From: Flammulina velutipes
Taxonomy: Eukaryota; Basidiomycota; Agaricomycetes; Agaricales; Physalacriaceae
DNA length: 64,000 nucleotides
Reading direction: 5' to 3'
NCBI GenBank assembly: GCA_011800155.1
Contig: CM022368.1
Coordinates: forward strand, 2,294,001-2,358,000
This document shows, piece after piece, positions 36,735 through 49,499 of the stretch (the stretch's first letter is position 1; each line of letters begins with the position of its first letter). Position numbers and translations under genes: made by a program. The notes under the pieces are model-generated. The model was not told the origin of the DNA. It made no database searches and saw only the letters and a program-made list of their open reading frames with translations.

Positions 36735-37733
36735 GGCAGGAAGGAAATTAAACGGTGTAATTGTGTTCTACGTCGTCAGTTCAGTGATAATTTCACATCG
36801 CACATAGTTGCTTAACACGTACCTCTCAGTGTCCAGCAGCTATGAAATATCAAAAAGACGCGTCAGACGACTGTGAGCACGTTCTCGTCGGTCAAGAGCA
36901 GAAATTCGTGTGAATGGTTGGAAAAGGTGAAGGAAGCCTCACCGTGTGAACCGTGATGCATGTCAGCATCATCCTGCCATATGCATCATCATCATCGTTG
37001 GTTTTCTTCTCGTTGACCACGCCTGCCTTCCGTCCTTTTCGTCCTCTCTGGCGACGCTAGAGCATTTCTCGCTCTGAACTGTCAAATAGGAAACCCGTTC
37101 ACCAAGAATTATATACTCACATCATTGTTAAGGCCCTCAATATCAAGCGGCCGCGCTACACTCGACGGTTAGCATAAGGGTATGTATTATCATGAGCCTC
37201 TGTGCATTTCTCAGGTCCCGTAATGACTTGTGTTGTAGCGCATACTGAAAGGTAGAAATGCACGATCGCTCAAGCTACGATTGGTGTCTAAATGGAAGGC
37301 CTAGAGTTTGCTGGTGTATGTTCGCAATCTAATCTTGAAATGCTTCCGAAATTCATTCCGCCCATCTTCAGAATCTTCAAACGCTCCAACGGTGGAGTGG
37401 ATACAAGGATCACCAAGCCAGACCGACGAAAATTCTTTTACACCTCGGCTCCCCCACTGGCTATTCCTTCCCCCACCTACTTTTGGGGTCATACTCTGCA
37501 GTCCGTCACTTCGATACCCAGTTTTGACTACTGTACTTGTTGGAGAATGGTTTGTAATGTGCGCAAGAACGTTCTTGACATCCGTAACACCCCCTAAACA
37601 TTTTCTTCGACAACCCAGGACAACCCCCGATATTCAAATTGTGGGCGCCGGTATATAATCCTCGCCGAGGCTCTTCTTCTATTCATCCTGTTCCAAACCC
37701 TCACTCTCCCACCCACACTCGTTTTATTCTAAC
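36735..37733. other. Divergent promoter region, 999 bp
   Basis: This separates the start of the F-box/WD40 gene (minus) from the small Ser-rich gene (plus). Frames here are short and not protein-like. It contains CAT-rich runs around 36955-37000 and a TATA box at 37652-37658 on the plus-gene side. I see no RNA gene. Confidence 0.5.
37652..37658 (+). promoter_or_regulatory. TATA box of the small Ser-rich gene
   Basis: TATATAA lies 76 bases before the start codon at 37734, a plausible distance for a fungal TATA element with a short leader. It is in a GC-rich flank (gcgccgg...). Function is inferred. Confidence 0.5.
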
Positions 37734-38192
37734 ATGCCTCATTCTCCGTCCTCTTCAGCTCCGTCGTCCACATCTGAAGCCAGCCAGTCTTCCCATTCTT
37801 CACATAGCGATATGGCGCGCTCACATTCACTAAAATCAACAACTGCCTCGCTGCGTGTACCACCATCATTACGCGAATCACCACTCCTTCACTCGCCATA
37901 TAGCATCTTTAAACGCACCGTGCCACCCACCGAGGCACCATCGGATGACGACGAGCGATGGCTGCAAGACACCATACCAGTGTCTACTACATCAACCTGG
38001 GAAAACAGCCCAAGCCATACCACCGCAGACGTATTGGCCATTCCTTCAACTCCTCTCGCTCGCAATCACCAGAATGTACACCAGCCCAGTATCAAACTAC
38101 AAGAGAAGAACGTGATGGCCCGCCCCGAGTCTAACATCCCCCGGTCGAAGGAGCAGGGATATTTTGACCTCAATTTTTCAAACACATCCTAA
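37734..38192 (+). CDS. Small Ser-rich protein of unknown function
   Basis: This is a single exon of 152 codons. It starts MPHSPSSSAPSSTSEASQSS at 37734 and ends YFDLNFSNTS before TAA. It is rich in Ser, Thr, Pro and His, has no signal peptide or membrane segment, and is probably disordered. A short charged patch DDDERWLQDTIPVSTTSTW and the end KEQGYFDLNF could be linear motifs. A good TATA box precedes it, supporting a real gene. No family is recognised. Confidence 0.6.
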   Translation: MPHSPSSSAPSSTSEASQSSHSSHSDMARSHSLKSTTASLRVPPSLRESPLLHSPYSIFKRTVPPTEAPSDDDERWLQDTIPVSTTSTWENSPSHTTADVLAIPSTPLARNHQNVHQPSIKLQEKNVMARPESNIPRSKEQGYFDLNFSNTS

Positions 38193-38360
38193 ATTATTTG
38201 CGCACACATCCACCTTATAGGTATTTAATTAGCTTCATATACCTACCTATTCATTCTTTGGCATCGCTGGTTCGTGGCCAGTATTCGTAGATATCTTCTT
38301 CTCGAGTAGAATTTCCCCACAAACTACATTACGATTGTACACTTAAGACAGACACAAATT

Positions 38361-39706
<1,346 letters not shown>

Positions 39707-39730
39707 CTCGATGGTATACAGTAGTTAGCA

Positions 39731-39751
39731 AATGCATTATAAATATGCATT
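39731..39751 (-). promoter_or_regulatory. TATA box framed by an inverted repeat, OYE promoter
   Basis: The perfect 7-base arms AATGCAT and ATGCATT (39731-39737 and 39745-39751) flank tataaat, about 25 bases upstream of the OYE start codon at 39706. The A/T core could serve as the TATA element on either strand. Confidence 0.4.
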
Positions 39752-42524
39752 CCGGTCGCTGAATACGCATTTTATGTCGCTGATAAAGACTTGGCTTACT
39801 GATTGCTAGATGATTATCCCTAGGAGCTGAATAATATAGTAAGTTGCGCCTTCTTCTGAAGTTCAAAGTACGTGACCTGGAGATCGTATCAAGGCCTTGG
39901 AACACCGTCATTTCCAAAACCATGGTTTTGCGCATCAGAGAAAGCCACGCAGTCCTCCAAGTCGAGCACGAAGGGTTTCTAGCAGATTGATAATCGGTAA
40001 AAGGGCATTGCAGGTTTCTCTGCTCACAGATAGTTGCAAGCCTCCGTAAGGCATGGATAATAGAATGATCGCTTGGACAAGCACGCTAATAAGGGCAAAG
40101 GCAAAAGGGGCTTCAAGCGACGAGACTCTTGAGACTTGGGTACGTTAGCCTATGTTCCGAGCAGGAGCGTTTCCATGACGGTTAACCTCAGGCTGAACGA
40201 TACTTCTGCACATGAGGTCAGTCGTTGGAAAGGTTCGCGTTCGAATCCCACTCACGATGCTACACTGTCACGATTAAACGCTGCGTTGGGAGATTTGATA
40301 TTTATTACGCTGTCATCCAGTTTCCAACCGTGCAGCAACGGACGGCTGAATCTTGGAAGAGTCCACTAACGTGTATGAGTCTTCTCGGATGCAAGAGGTA
40401 TCTTCCCAAAACAGTAGAAGTCATTCGCACGAAGAACACGAAGGTCGTTCACGGTTGGTCAAATTGAAGCATGATTTGAGCATGATGGCTCAACGCAAGG
40501 AGGGTTCGGCAAATTCCGGACCACCAGAATTCAGGTGGTAAAACAGTCTCTGGTCAATGGTTTTGACAATATTCAAAGAATTATGTAGCTAGGCTTCAAG
40601 TTTTATGTATCAATTTTCGCACTTCTCTAGACGATTTACCCTGGGATGTGTATGTGTTAACGATTCAAAGGACTGCTCGATTCACGATATTCACTGAAGG
40701 AAAGACCAGTATTAGCGGAGGAAGACAGTAGAGGCTTTTTGCACCAATAAATATTGGGCTTTTTTGACATTAAGAAAAGGCTAGTAAATATCTGACACTG
40801 CAATCAATCTCACAGCACACCTACTCTCTGAGCCGGTACGTGGACGAAGGAATCTACTTTCCCCTTTCAAGCGTGGTTGACCAGATCCACACACATAACT
40901 GCCACATTTAATCCACTACGCTCCCTCTCTTCTCCAATTTTGCGGCCCCACAAGAGCTGAGAACTTGGATGCTGTGTTGGCATTTTGCACTTAACTTTGT
41001 ACAGTATGTTTTACCAATGCTCAATATATATCCCTGCAAAAAGCCTCTAGTCACCAGTATGAAGATATTAGTCTTCCCGTGATTTCCTCCAGTTGCTCTG
41101 AGCGCATAAAACGGCGCCACATTGTGATGATGTAATTTGATCAATTTCCGCATTTCCACGTGCGCATTGTTACTTTCAACCGCTGCGTTAGACCATCATC
41201 TGCATCTGAGGATTGCGTCTATACACGGAGCCAGGCAGCATGCGACAATGCTCTTTGAATGAATCATGATCTAGTTTCGGCTCTCAGCCAGACTTCAATC
41301 AATCAACGTTCAGGCGTCGGGGCTATCTATGGACCTCGAGGCTCATAACGTCGCGCACGTTAAGCAAACTTGATTCAACGGAACGTGCTTCGGCACCAAG
41401 TGAGTTGTTCACGCCTTATCATAACTACAAAAGTTATCCTAACGCTTCAGTTTTGATAGAACGTCCGAATTCCAATGCCATCGGTTTGTAGAAATAGACC
41501 TCGTGGCGGTCAAGGTGGCGATGGTAGGCCATCATTGAATGTTTGACGTCTCAAATGGGGCAGGCCGTCGATCTTGAACACCGTCAAATCCGTAAACTGC
41601 TCCGACCTATCACTAGCGATAGCTGTTCCGCTACAATCTGCCCGCCCGCTGCACCTTGCTTCAACTTTGACTGACGCCGTTTCACCTCCTTTGACATGAT
41701 ACGTGTAGCTGTCGATCCAGTACATTAGTCATACTAGATCATGGTCTACGGGAACTAGGACATCGCGCTATGAATCTCGGATATCTAACAATCACTTCCC
41801 CGCGGTTGATAACACAAGGCGCGACATGATAAATCTCACTGAAGGATGGATATCGATGGATGCTACTGATTCTGATTCTGGTTCTGATGTACTGTAGGGC
41901 TCGGAAATAGTTCAACACCCGTATGTTTCTCTATACATTCCGATTCAGCTGCGGTATTAGCTAAAGCTGTTGTTAGATTATACAATGCTCAGATGTCGCA
42001 TACTGTGTCTTCATCTTAGTTCCCTCTCCCTAAAAGTGCTGCCCTGCGGTAAGCATAGTTTTATATCCACGTTCTAATTCATTGATATATGACAGCGATG
42101 TTCATAAGAGAAAAAGACGGACATCGGGATGCTCATTCGGTGGCTCGGATAGGACATGCATCTCTATGACTCCGAGATCATACGAAGCATTTTTCTTGTC
42201 AACTGACTAGGGGAAACAACACTGTGACTGTTCGCCCTTTTACGAATAGTTCAGCTCTTAACTCAGATTGAGTTCTCGTGTCTCTTGAACTGACTCCTCC
42301 ACATGGTCTCCGAGAAGTTGCCGGGCCCTGTGGGCCTCCGACCTTGATGCCTCACGGTCGACATCTGGAAAAAGTCTCGTAAGTGTTCCTCGTTTCATTA
42401 ATTCATCACGTCTTGCTGAGCTTCAACACGGACGAATTCAGGTTGCCACACTTCCTGCACAGTAAAGGACCACGCGACCCCGTACAAGACGTGAATAGTT
42501 CCAGCCTCTGTATACCCGATATTC

Positions 42525-42530
42525 TATAAG
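42525..42530 (+). promoter_or_regulatory. TATA element of hydrolase copy 1
   Basis: TATAAG lies 45 bases before the start codon at 42570. The second hydrolase gene has the equivalent TATAAAG 50 bases before its start, which supports both. Confidence 0.45.
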
Positions 42531-42569
42531 AGCTGGACTGTGCCCATTGTTGTTGAACATCAGGTCAAG

Positions 42570-44110
42570 ATGAAGATCCTCTTGTTTATCGCAATCTGCG
42601 TCGCAGCGGTATCTGCCCAACAATATGCTGGGCAAACCATTTCCAACTCTTTGCCAGCGAGCACTGGTGCTGAGATAGCATTCTTTAATGTCAACGATAA
42701 ACTCGGAGGGAAGACGACGTTGATCAATCATTTCTCCTTCCCGAATCGCGCAAGGCAAAACAAAACGCAGGTGCGCCCTGCGCGTACAATCATCTTCCAA
42801 TATTAACGCCTCGTTGTAGGTTCAAAGGGCGGTCATTATGCTCAGTGGCGCCAACAGAGATTCGTGGAATTATTTTTCCGATGTTTACAATGGTTCGTGA
42901 AATATTCTATTAGATTTAGACTGGTATTTGACAGAATCTCAGCTTTGAACGCCGCTACCAAAATCGACCCAGCTGTCAACCAAGGCACCGTTGCGATCCT
43001 AGTACCACACTGGGCCAATGATGCTGACGCTGGACGTAGCTATCCCGTTACAAGTGGTGTCTCGGTATGCGAACTTTCTTTTAAGTGTAATCTGGGGCGG
43101 GACATTAATGCCCTCTTATAGACCACATCTGTATTGGCATGGAGAGGTAACTGACGAAACCTTATCACACTGCAAATAGCATGGAAGGACTGACCGATGA
43201 TGAATAGGCACCGGTTGGTACGAAGGACAAACCAATATTTACCCCGCCTCTCAGAAAAGTGTCTCCTCTTTCGACGCGCTGGATCAAATCTTGCAATATT
43301 TTGACAACATATTGGAATACCCCAACATGAAGCAGATCATCGTTGGTGGCCACAGCATGGGGGCGCAAATGGTACACCGGTATGCTGCTGTTGGAAAACC
43401 GTTACTCCTACGAAGTTTGTGTCCTGAATCCAGCCTGTGTCGGTATGAAAACTGACGCGGAAGGATAGCACCTGTTAGATATTGGACTGGAAACCCCAGC
43501 TCATTCTTGTGGTACGTTCTATTTATTCTCCTCGGTTTGACTAGTAATGGTAATTGATCTTCCAGGTTCAATTCTTCGCGACCTGTGTCCACGACGTGCA
43601 CCGTTACAGACAACTGGAGTCAAGGATTGTCCAACTATGACATAGAATATGAGGCTGCATTTGTTGCATCAACGGGTCGAGCAGGTGTGAAAGCTCGTTA
43701 TGATCAACGGGAAGTTGCATACGGTCGAGGCTTGAATGACTTCGGCAACTATGCAGAAGACTGTGCCCCTGCTGCTGAAGGGTGAGTCTTTTCTTCTCAC
43801 TCTCGACATGCTAAAAATTCGATATCAAGTGCGAACCGTGGCGAACGTTTTTACAACTACATGACTTGGTTCCCGCCGAATTCCGGCGATACTGTGGACT
43901 ATTACCCCGGTGTTGGCCATAACTCAGCAAGAATGATGTCTGACAGTCCTGGCCTCTATCGCCTGTTGTGAGTTTGACCGCACACTCGAATTTTGACTCT
44001 TTCTGAATGATCCTACCTGCAGTTTTGACAATTTCAATGGAAACGGATCTCGACATGCCGACTTTGGCGCTCGTCAAGTCCCCGGAGATGATCCATTCCC
44101 TGCTGTTTAG
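42570..44110 (+). CDS. Secreted alpha/beta-hydrolase, tandem copy 1
   Basis: This is a secreted serine hydrolase of unknown substrate. The start at 42570 gives signal peptide MKILLFIAICVAAVSAQ, then QYAGQTISNSLPASTGAEIA. The protein is assembled from about nine exons. Recognisable parts are VAILVPHWANDADAGRSYP, GTGWYEGQTNIYPASQKSVS, the nucleophile elbow MKQIIVGGHSMGAQMVHRY (catalytic Ser), RYWTGNPSSFLWFNSSRP, GRGLNDFGNYAEDC, and YYPGVGHNSARMM, whose His is the likely catalytic one. The protein stops early (PFPAV, TAG 44108-44110), a few residues before the end seen in copy 2. The sister gene lies 219 bases downstream in the same orientation. Intron positions match between the two. Fold is confident; lipase or esterase activity is only inferred. 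Confidence 0.82.
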
Positions 44111-44279
44111 CGTAAGATTCGATTATCGTGTTAATGACGACTCTTTCCACCTTTACCATCGACCGCGCGCCGCGCCTCCTAGCCGCATCATCCTGTTGAG
44201 ACATCACGGCGGTCGGTAAGACATATTGGGGTTTAAGAATCTCAGACAAGCTCCACCGCGCAGCGTTCAACATATGGTT

Positions 44280-44286
44280 TATAAAG
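44280..44286 (+). promoter_or_regulatory. TATA element of hydrolase copy 2
   Basis: TATAAAG lies 50 bases upstream of the start codon at 44330, mirroring the position of the element before copy 1. Confidence 0.5.
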
Positions 44287-44329
44287 GAACCAGTGGATGA
44301 CCATGCACTGTGACTTCCGACATCGAGCA

Positions 44330-45855
44330 ATGAGGAACATCTCCTTTATCGCAATATGTGTGGCGTCAGTGTCCGCTCAACAATACGCCGGACAAGCTAT
44401 CCCTAACAACCTGCCAGAGAGCCCCGGCGCCGAAATAGCGTTCTTCAATGTCTTCGACAAGGATGGAGGGAAGACGACGTTGATCAATCATTTCTCTGCC
44501 AGGCAAAACAAAACGGAGGTGTGTGAAGGTGTTTACATAGACTTTCCAAATACTCAAACCTTCAGGTTCAAAGAGCAGTTATCATGAATAGCGGTGCCAA
44601 CAGAGATTCCTGGAATTACTTTTCTGACGTATACACTGGTTCGTCAAGATGTTTCAAAGACAGCCTGATCCTCATAATCTTCATAGCTTTGAACGGTGCT
44701 ACCAAACTTGATCCTACTGTCAGCCAAGGCGCTGTCGCAATCCTTGTTCCTCATTGGGCTAACGACGCTGACGTCGGACGCAGTTATCCGGAGGGCCAGG
44801 TTAGCCAACTCTTGAGTGCCTTTCGAGCTATGCCCAATACTCAACTCCTCTAATCACTAGACGTCTTCACTCGCATGGAACGGTAACTAGAAATTCAACA
44901 TCCTGAACGCTATGAGATTGACCGTCCTGAACAGGCACTGGCTGGTATGAAGGACAGACCAATATTTACCCCACCTCTCAACAAAGTGTATCCTCATTCG
45001 ACGTTTTGGATCAGATTTTGCAGTACTTCGACAGCGTCTCGGAATATCCCAACATGAAGCAGATCATCGTTGGCGGTCACAGTACAGGGGCGCAAATGGT
45101 GCATCGGTATGCTGCTGTTGGAAAACTGTTGGGTCTACGAAGTCAGTTGTTAGCCATGACCCGTGTTGATTGAACGACTTACATGTTATGATGCTGTAGC
45201 ACCTGTGAGATACTGGGCTGGAAATCCTAGTGCTTTCCTGTGGTATCTGCTTCCCCTACTTCGTGCATATCCCAACTGATGGTCGTTATTCTTAGGTTCG
45301 ACTCCTCACGGCCGGTGTCACCGGTTTGTGCGGAAGTGGACAACTGGAGCCATGGTTTGTCCAACTACAACATTGAGTATGAGGCAGGATTCGTCGCAAC
45401 AGCCGGGCGCGAAGGCGTCAAGGCTCGTTTCGATGAGCGGGAAGTTGCGTACGGTCACGGCTTGAATGACTTTGGAGCCCAGGCGGAAGACTGTGGCACT
45501 ACTGCTGAAGGGTGAGATTGTTTATCTTCTTGATTCAGACTGATTCAACGAATGTTGTGACACAGGGCTAGCCGCGGTGAACGTTTCTACAACTACATGT
45601 CTTCATTTCCTCCAAACTCTGGTGATACCGTCGACTATTATCCAGGTGTTGGCCACGACTCAGCAGAAATGATGTCCAAAACACCTGGTCTCTTTCGCCT
45701 TTTGTGAGCATGATCCCACTTGCATTCGGCCGCTTTTTAATGATCGTAATGGCAGCTTTGACAATTTCAACGGGAATGGATCTCGACATGCTGACTTTGG
45801 CGCGAGACAGGTCGCGGGAGATAGTCCATTTCCCGCGTTTACCATAGATGGGTGA
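44330..45855 (+). CDS. Secreted alpha/beta-hydrolase, tandem copy 2
   Basis: This is a paralogue of the preceding gene with the same exon structure. The start at 44330 gives signal peptide MRNISFIAICVASVSAQ; an in-frame Met slightly upstream would lengthen it but spoil the signal. The order of blocks is the same: VAILVPHWANDADVGRSYP, GTGWYEGQTNIYPTSQQSVS, nucleophile elbow MKQIIVGGHSTGAQMVHRY, RYWAGNPSAFLWFDSSRP, GHGLNDFGAQAEDC and YYPGVGHDSAEMM. It ends PFPAFTIDG at TGA 45853-45855. Met to Thr next to the nucleophile (GHSMG to GHSTG) is the most notable difference near the active site. The reading frame is intact throughout and both genes look functional. Confidence 0.83.
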
Positions 45856-46040
45856 TTATTGGTCAAATGTTTGGAACAAGGCCATAACTTTGCATAACTG
45901 TCTTACAGTAGCTCTTTACTATATTTTGTTATTTATTTACGTAAGTTTATGATGCCTATCCTGGGACGAATGATATCTCTTGACTTGTTGCCACCTTTGT
46001 ATCTTAGCCTTCGCTAGGCGCCAGCACTTTCGACGCTGAA

Positions 46041-49000
46041 ATGTTCTCGGCGATTCCGCAGAGGCTTACGGCGCCTTTTGGCTTGTTACCGGACTCAGAA
46101 AAGCTGGGCTTTCGCAGTCAGCCAGATGGACTGGTCAAGTTGGCGACACAACGGGTGCGTGCGCAACTATGCTGCCTTGAGCTGGCCTGACTCTCCAACG
46201 CATAGAATATATCCGAGACAGATAACTACTGGAATCAAGTATGTCACAAACTTGCGTCTGTCGATTCCATGACTTAAGCATGAGACCTGCAGTACGCAGT
46301 TCTGTTCGATTCCGCATCCGAAGTTTACTCCCTCATCACTCCAAACGATAGTATGTCATCCGTCCCACTACTTTGTTGTATCACTGCTTATTGGCCCCAG
46401 TTCGTCGCGCTCTACTCGACGCTCCTGAGAATATTGCAACTCTCATTCGTGTGATCTGCGCCAGGCTCTTCAATCTCATATCCGACCACACGTTCCCCTC
46501 TCCGCCACCCAATAATGCGATTGCCTTCATGAAGGCGGCCACGGGCGAACGGAACACGACCAAGGAGGTCCTCAATTGTCTACGTGTACTTCAACGCGTC
46601 TTACCAGTCGTTTTCGAAACGGAGGGTGAATCGAGCGTGTTCGAACTGGAGGTATTGTGGAATCGACCTCCAGTCGAAGACGAACATGAAGTGGACTCTG
46701 GGGTGCCACAGTTCGTCATTGAGGATGAGGATGCCAGTGATGAAGAGACATCGAAGCCTGCCTCGAAACCAACATCAAAGAAGACTGCACCCTCTCTTTG
46801 TGAAAAGCTTTTCAGCTGCATCGTGGACCTAATGTTCTGCTGTGGCTTTACACTCCCCTCCAAATTCCAAGTCGATCACCATAAAATCAACTATGTGATT
46901 TGGTACGACTACTCTTCTTTCTATGGTACGACTTTGCTCATTGTTTCAAGGGAGAAAGGAGTCGGCGCTACCACAGATCCTGGAGCGAGTACACAATATG
47001 ACAGCAACAAGACTGAAGTGCTTCGTCTACTTCTCGTGCTCCTTTCAAGACAAATATACATCTCTCCCTCCTCGTTGTTCTCAAAACCCTCCTTGTACAC
47101 TCTTCATTTGGTTCAGAAAGTGCCAAGACGTGACGTGCTCACGATCCTATGTTCACTTTTGAACACTGCCATGAATTCACACTTGCAGACCACCACGATA
47201 GGAAGTATGGCTGGACGGCTACCATACAACCATCTGGTTTTCAAAGGCGAAGATCCTCGCTCCAATCTCGTTGGGATGAGTCTACAGGTCTTGATCTCCA
47301 TACTTGACTTTCAAAGTGGCTCTGCGAGAGACTCTTTGACCACCGGACAACCTACTGCCAAGACGAACTCCTTCAGGTATTTCCTAATGAAGCTTGTGCG
47401 TATAATCTTCATGACTCCTGCTTCCTCTTACGAATATCCTTCTTCAGCATCGCACCCAAGATTTTGCTTTCATTTTTGATGGAATACTGGGCATATTCGA
47501 TCGTCAGTTAGCCACCATGAACAACCTGCTCCCTGGAGCCCAGAAGTCCATCCCGTATATGACTGAAACGACAATCTTACTCTGGAAGATGCTCGAGTTA
47601 AATAAGGTGGCGTCGTCTCGGGTGTTAACTCGTCTCAAATTCACTGAGCTAGATATAGAAATTTCGAACTTTCGTCTTGGAACATGACAGAGCTATGGAC
47701 CTGGTTGCCCATCTCCTTTGCTACAGTCTAGAAATCAAGGACAAACCTCGTGAGATGATACTTCAACATGTGTACAAAGAGGCTAACGAGAGCTAGAGCA
47801 ACATGGTGTTTGTCGGACGTTGTCTTACATTCTTCAATCCCTCTCTGCAGAACCTACATTTGGGTCAAAATTGTCGAACCAGATTACTCTTCACTTGCCC
47901 TCGAAATGGGCCGTTCCAGGAAATGCAGCTGATTTTCTAATCGTCGTAAGCCAATCTTCCTTTTGTTACCTCAATAACTCATTTCTTAGTCGGTCTATTC
48001 CATCGTGGCAACGACCTCCGGTTCACTGAACGCGCTTTATCCCGCCCTCGTCATCACACTGTCAAATCTAGCACCATATTTCAAGAATCTCAGTGTCATC
48101 AGCTCCGCGAGGCTGATACAATTGTTCACCTCGTTTTCTAATCCTCTGTTCCTGCTGTCTGAGGAAGGTCATCCTCGACTGCTCTTTTTTATGTGAGGCC
48201 GTCAATGCTCCTTCAACCGGGTTGCCTGACTTTTCCATAGGCTCGAAGTGTTCAACGGCGTGATACAGCACCATCTTTCCGACAACCCAAACTTGATCTA
48301 TGGCGTCTTGTCAGCTCATAAAGTCTTCGAAGATTTAGGAACTTTCACGCTGACGAAAGCGTTGCGGGAGATTAAACGCGTTCGAGCTATCAAAGATCAA
48401 CAAGGACAGGGCAATGATACAAAACGGCCGTCTCAGGAAGATGACAACGAAGACACATCGGAGAAAGCCAGATTATTGGTGTCGGAATCTTCTCAGGACC
48501 TTGCATCTGGACCGAACGAAACGACTTCGGGAGTTACGGACTCTCCGGATGGCCCTATTCCCCTCCCACTTACTTCGCCGACTTCGGAAACTATGCGCGA
48601 AACAACCCAAGGTCCCCCTTCGGAAAAAGCTCGCGGCAAACAGAAGGAGCGCCGGTCGTCTTCTCTCGAAATAGATCTCACCATTGAGAGGATAGCTGCA
48701 CTGGGCATAGGAAGAAATGGCTTCGTTCCGTCTCAAGAATGGGTACGTCTGATCTTACTATCTTTCCATTCTCTATGAATAAACATCTTGCGTGTAGGTT
48801 GCATCTTGGCAGGAAGGGTGAGTTAGGAGTCGCTACATGTGGAAGACACTGAAGATATTCTAGTTTACCTTTGGATCCTGTGTTACTGGCGATATCGGAA
48901 CTGTTACCGAAGATTCAGGTCTACCATGCTTCGCGCCATAAAGCGAATGCACCTGCAGCGATAGTGGATTTTCTCGGTAGTGTCACTTTGAAGGAGGTCC

Positions 49001-49313
49001 TTCCACCTACTCCCCCACTAGCGCCGCGGAAATTCATGGTCAGTCGAACCCAACTTGACGAAACTGTGGACTAATGACAATGTAGTGGTCTGATGCCTCA
49101 ATTGTGTGGCTCACATCTTTGATTTGGGGTGAGATATACCTGCGCTCCATGTCACCGCTGGGGGTTTGGAATTCCACCAACGTCCGTTTGTTCTACGTAA
49201 AACACTCTCAACCTCAGCAGCACCAGATAACAGAAGCGGTCTCCAGTGTGGTTGGTGGCTTATTGCGGAGGACAAACTCAGAGGTGTCACTTGCAACGAC
49301 TCGTCCACGATAG
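46041..49313 (+). CDS. HID1: HID1 family trafficking protein
   Basis: HID1 acts at the Golgi/trans-Golgi in vesicle traffic and, in animals, dense-core vesicle formation. The N-terminus must be pieced together from small exons. The start at 46041 gives MFSAIPQRLTAPFGLLPDSE, then KLGFRSQPDGLVKLATQR. Next come NISETDNYWNQ, YAVLFDSASEVYSLITPND and IRRALLDAPENIATLIRVI. Later family blocks are LPYNHLVFKGEDPRSNLVGM, LQVLISILDF, MTETTILLWKMLELNK and FGSKLSNQITLHLP. The long acidic and Ser-rich insert around 48400-48670 is followed by the C-terminal signature GVWNSTNVRLFYVK. The stop is at 49311-49313. About a dozen introns are present. Unlike the animal protein it does not begin Met-Gly, so N-myristoylation is not predicted. 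Confidence 0.87.
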
Positions 49314-49499
49314 AACAACGATACTAAATTCTAATGTACTTCTACATAGTCCTGTCAGGTGGAGGCTTGGAGTAATAATAAACTACATATGACAATTGAA
49401 CTATGAACGTTGAAACGTTGACATTTGGCCTCAAACAATTAAATGCCAACATTTACCCGTCCTTTCGTTTTAACCATCATCTTATGAGTCGAAAGTCAA

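Larger units (their letters stand above)
39707..42569. other. Gene-poor interval, 2.86 kb
   Basis: No gene can be supported between the OYE start and the first hydrolase. Several frames of 60-85 codons exist. The two most protein-like are at 40353-40541 (plus; charged, ends SGPPEFRW) and 41510-41725 (minus; includes GGETASVKVEARC). Neither has a good start or splice context. A TTCGAATCC tract near 40249 resembles a tRNA B box, but no cloverleaf forms. No terminal repeats or transposase were seen. The interval is AT-rich relative to its neighbours and may be decayed sequence plus promoter. Confidence 0.5.

Noticed and set aside
36139..36807. 222-codon plus-strand frame opposite the F-box/WD40 gene
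   Set aside because: It mirrors the Ser/Thr/Pro-rich disordered region on the other strand. The composition (Val, Asp, Gly) is what the reverse complement of such codons gives, and it has no domain or splice context.
40200..40265. Possible tRNA around ttcgaatccc
   Set aside because: The tract matches a B box, but the five bases before it do not pair with the five after it, no matching acceptor stem is present upstream, and the best anticodon loop lacks the invariant T33.
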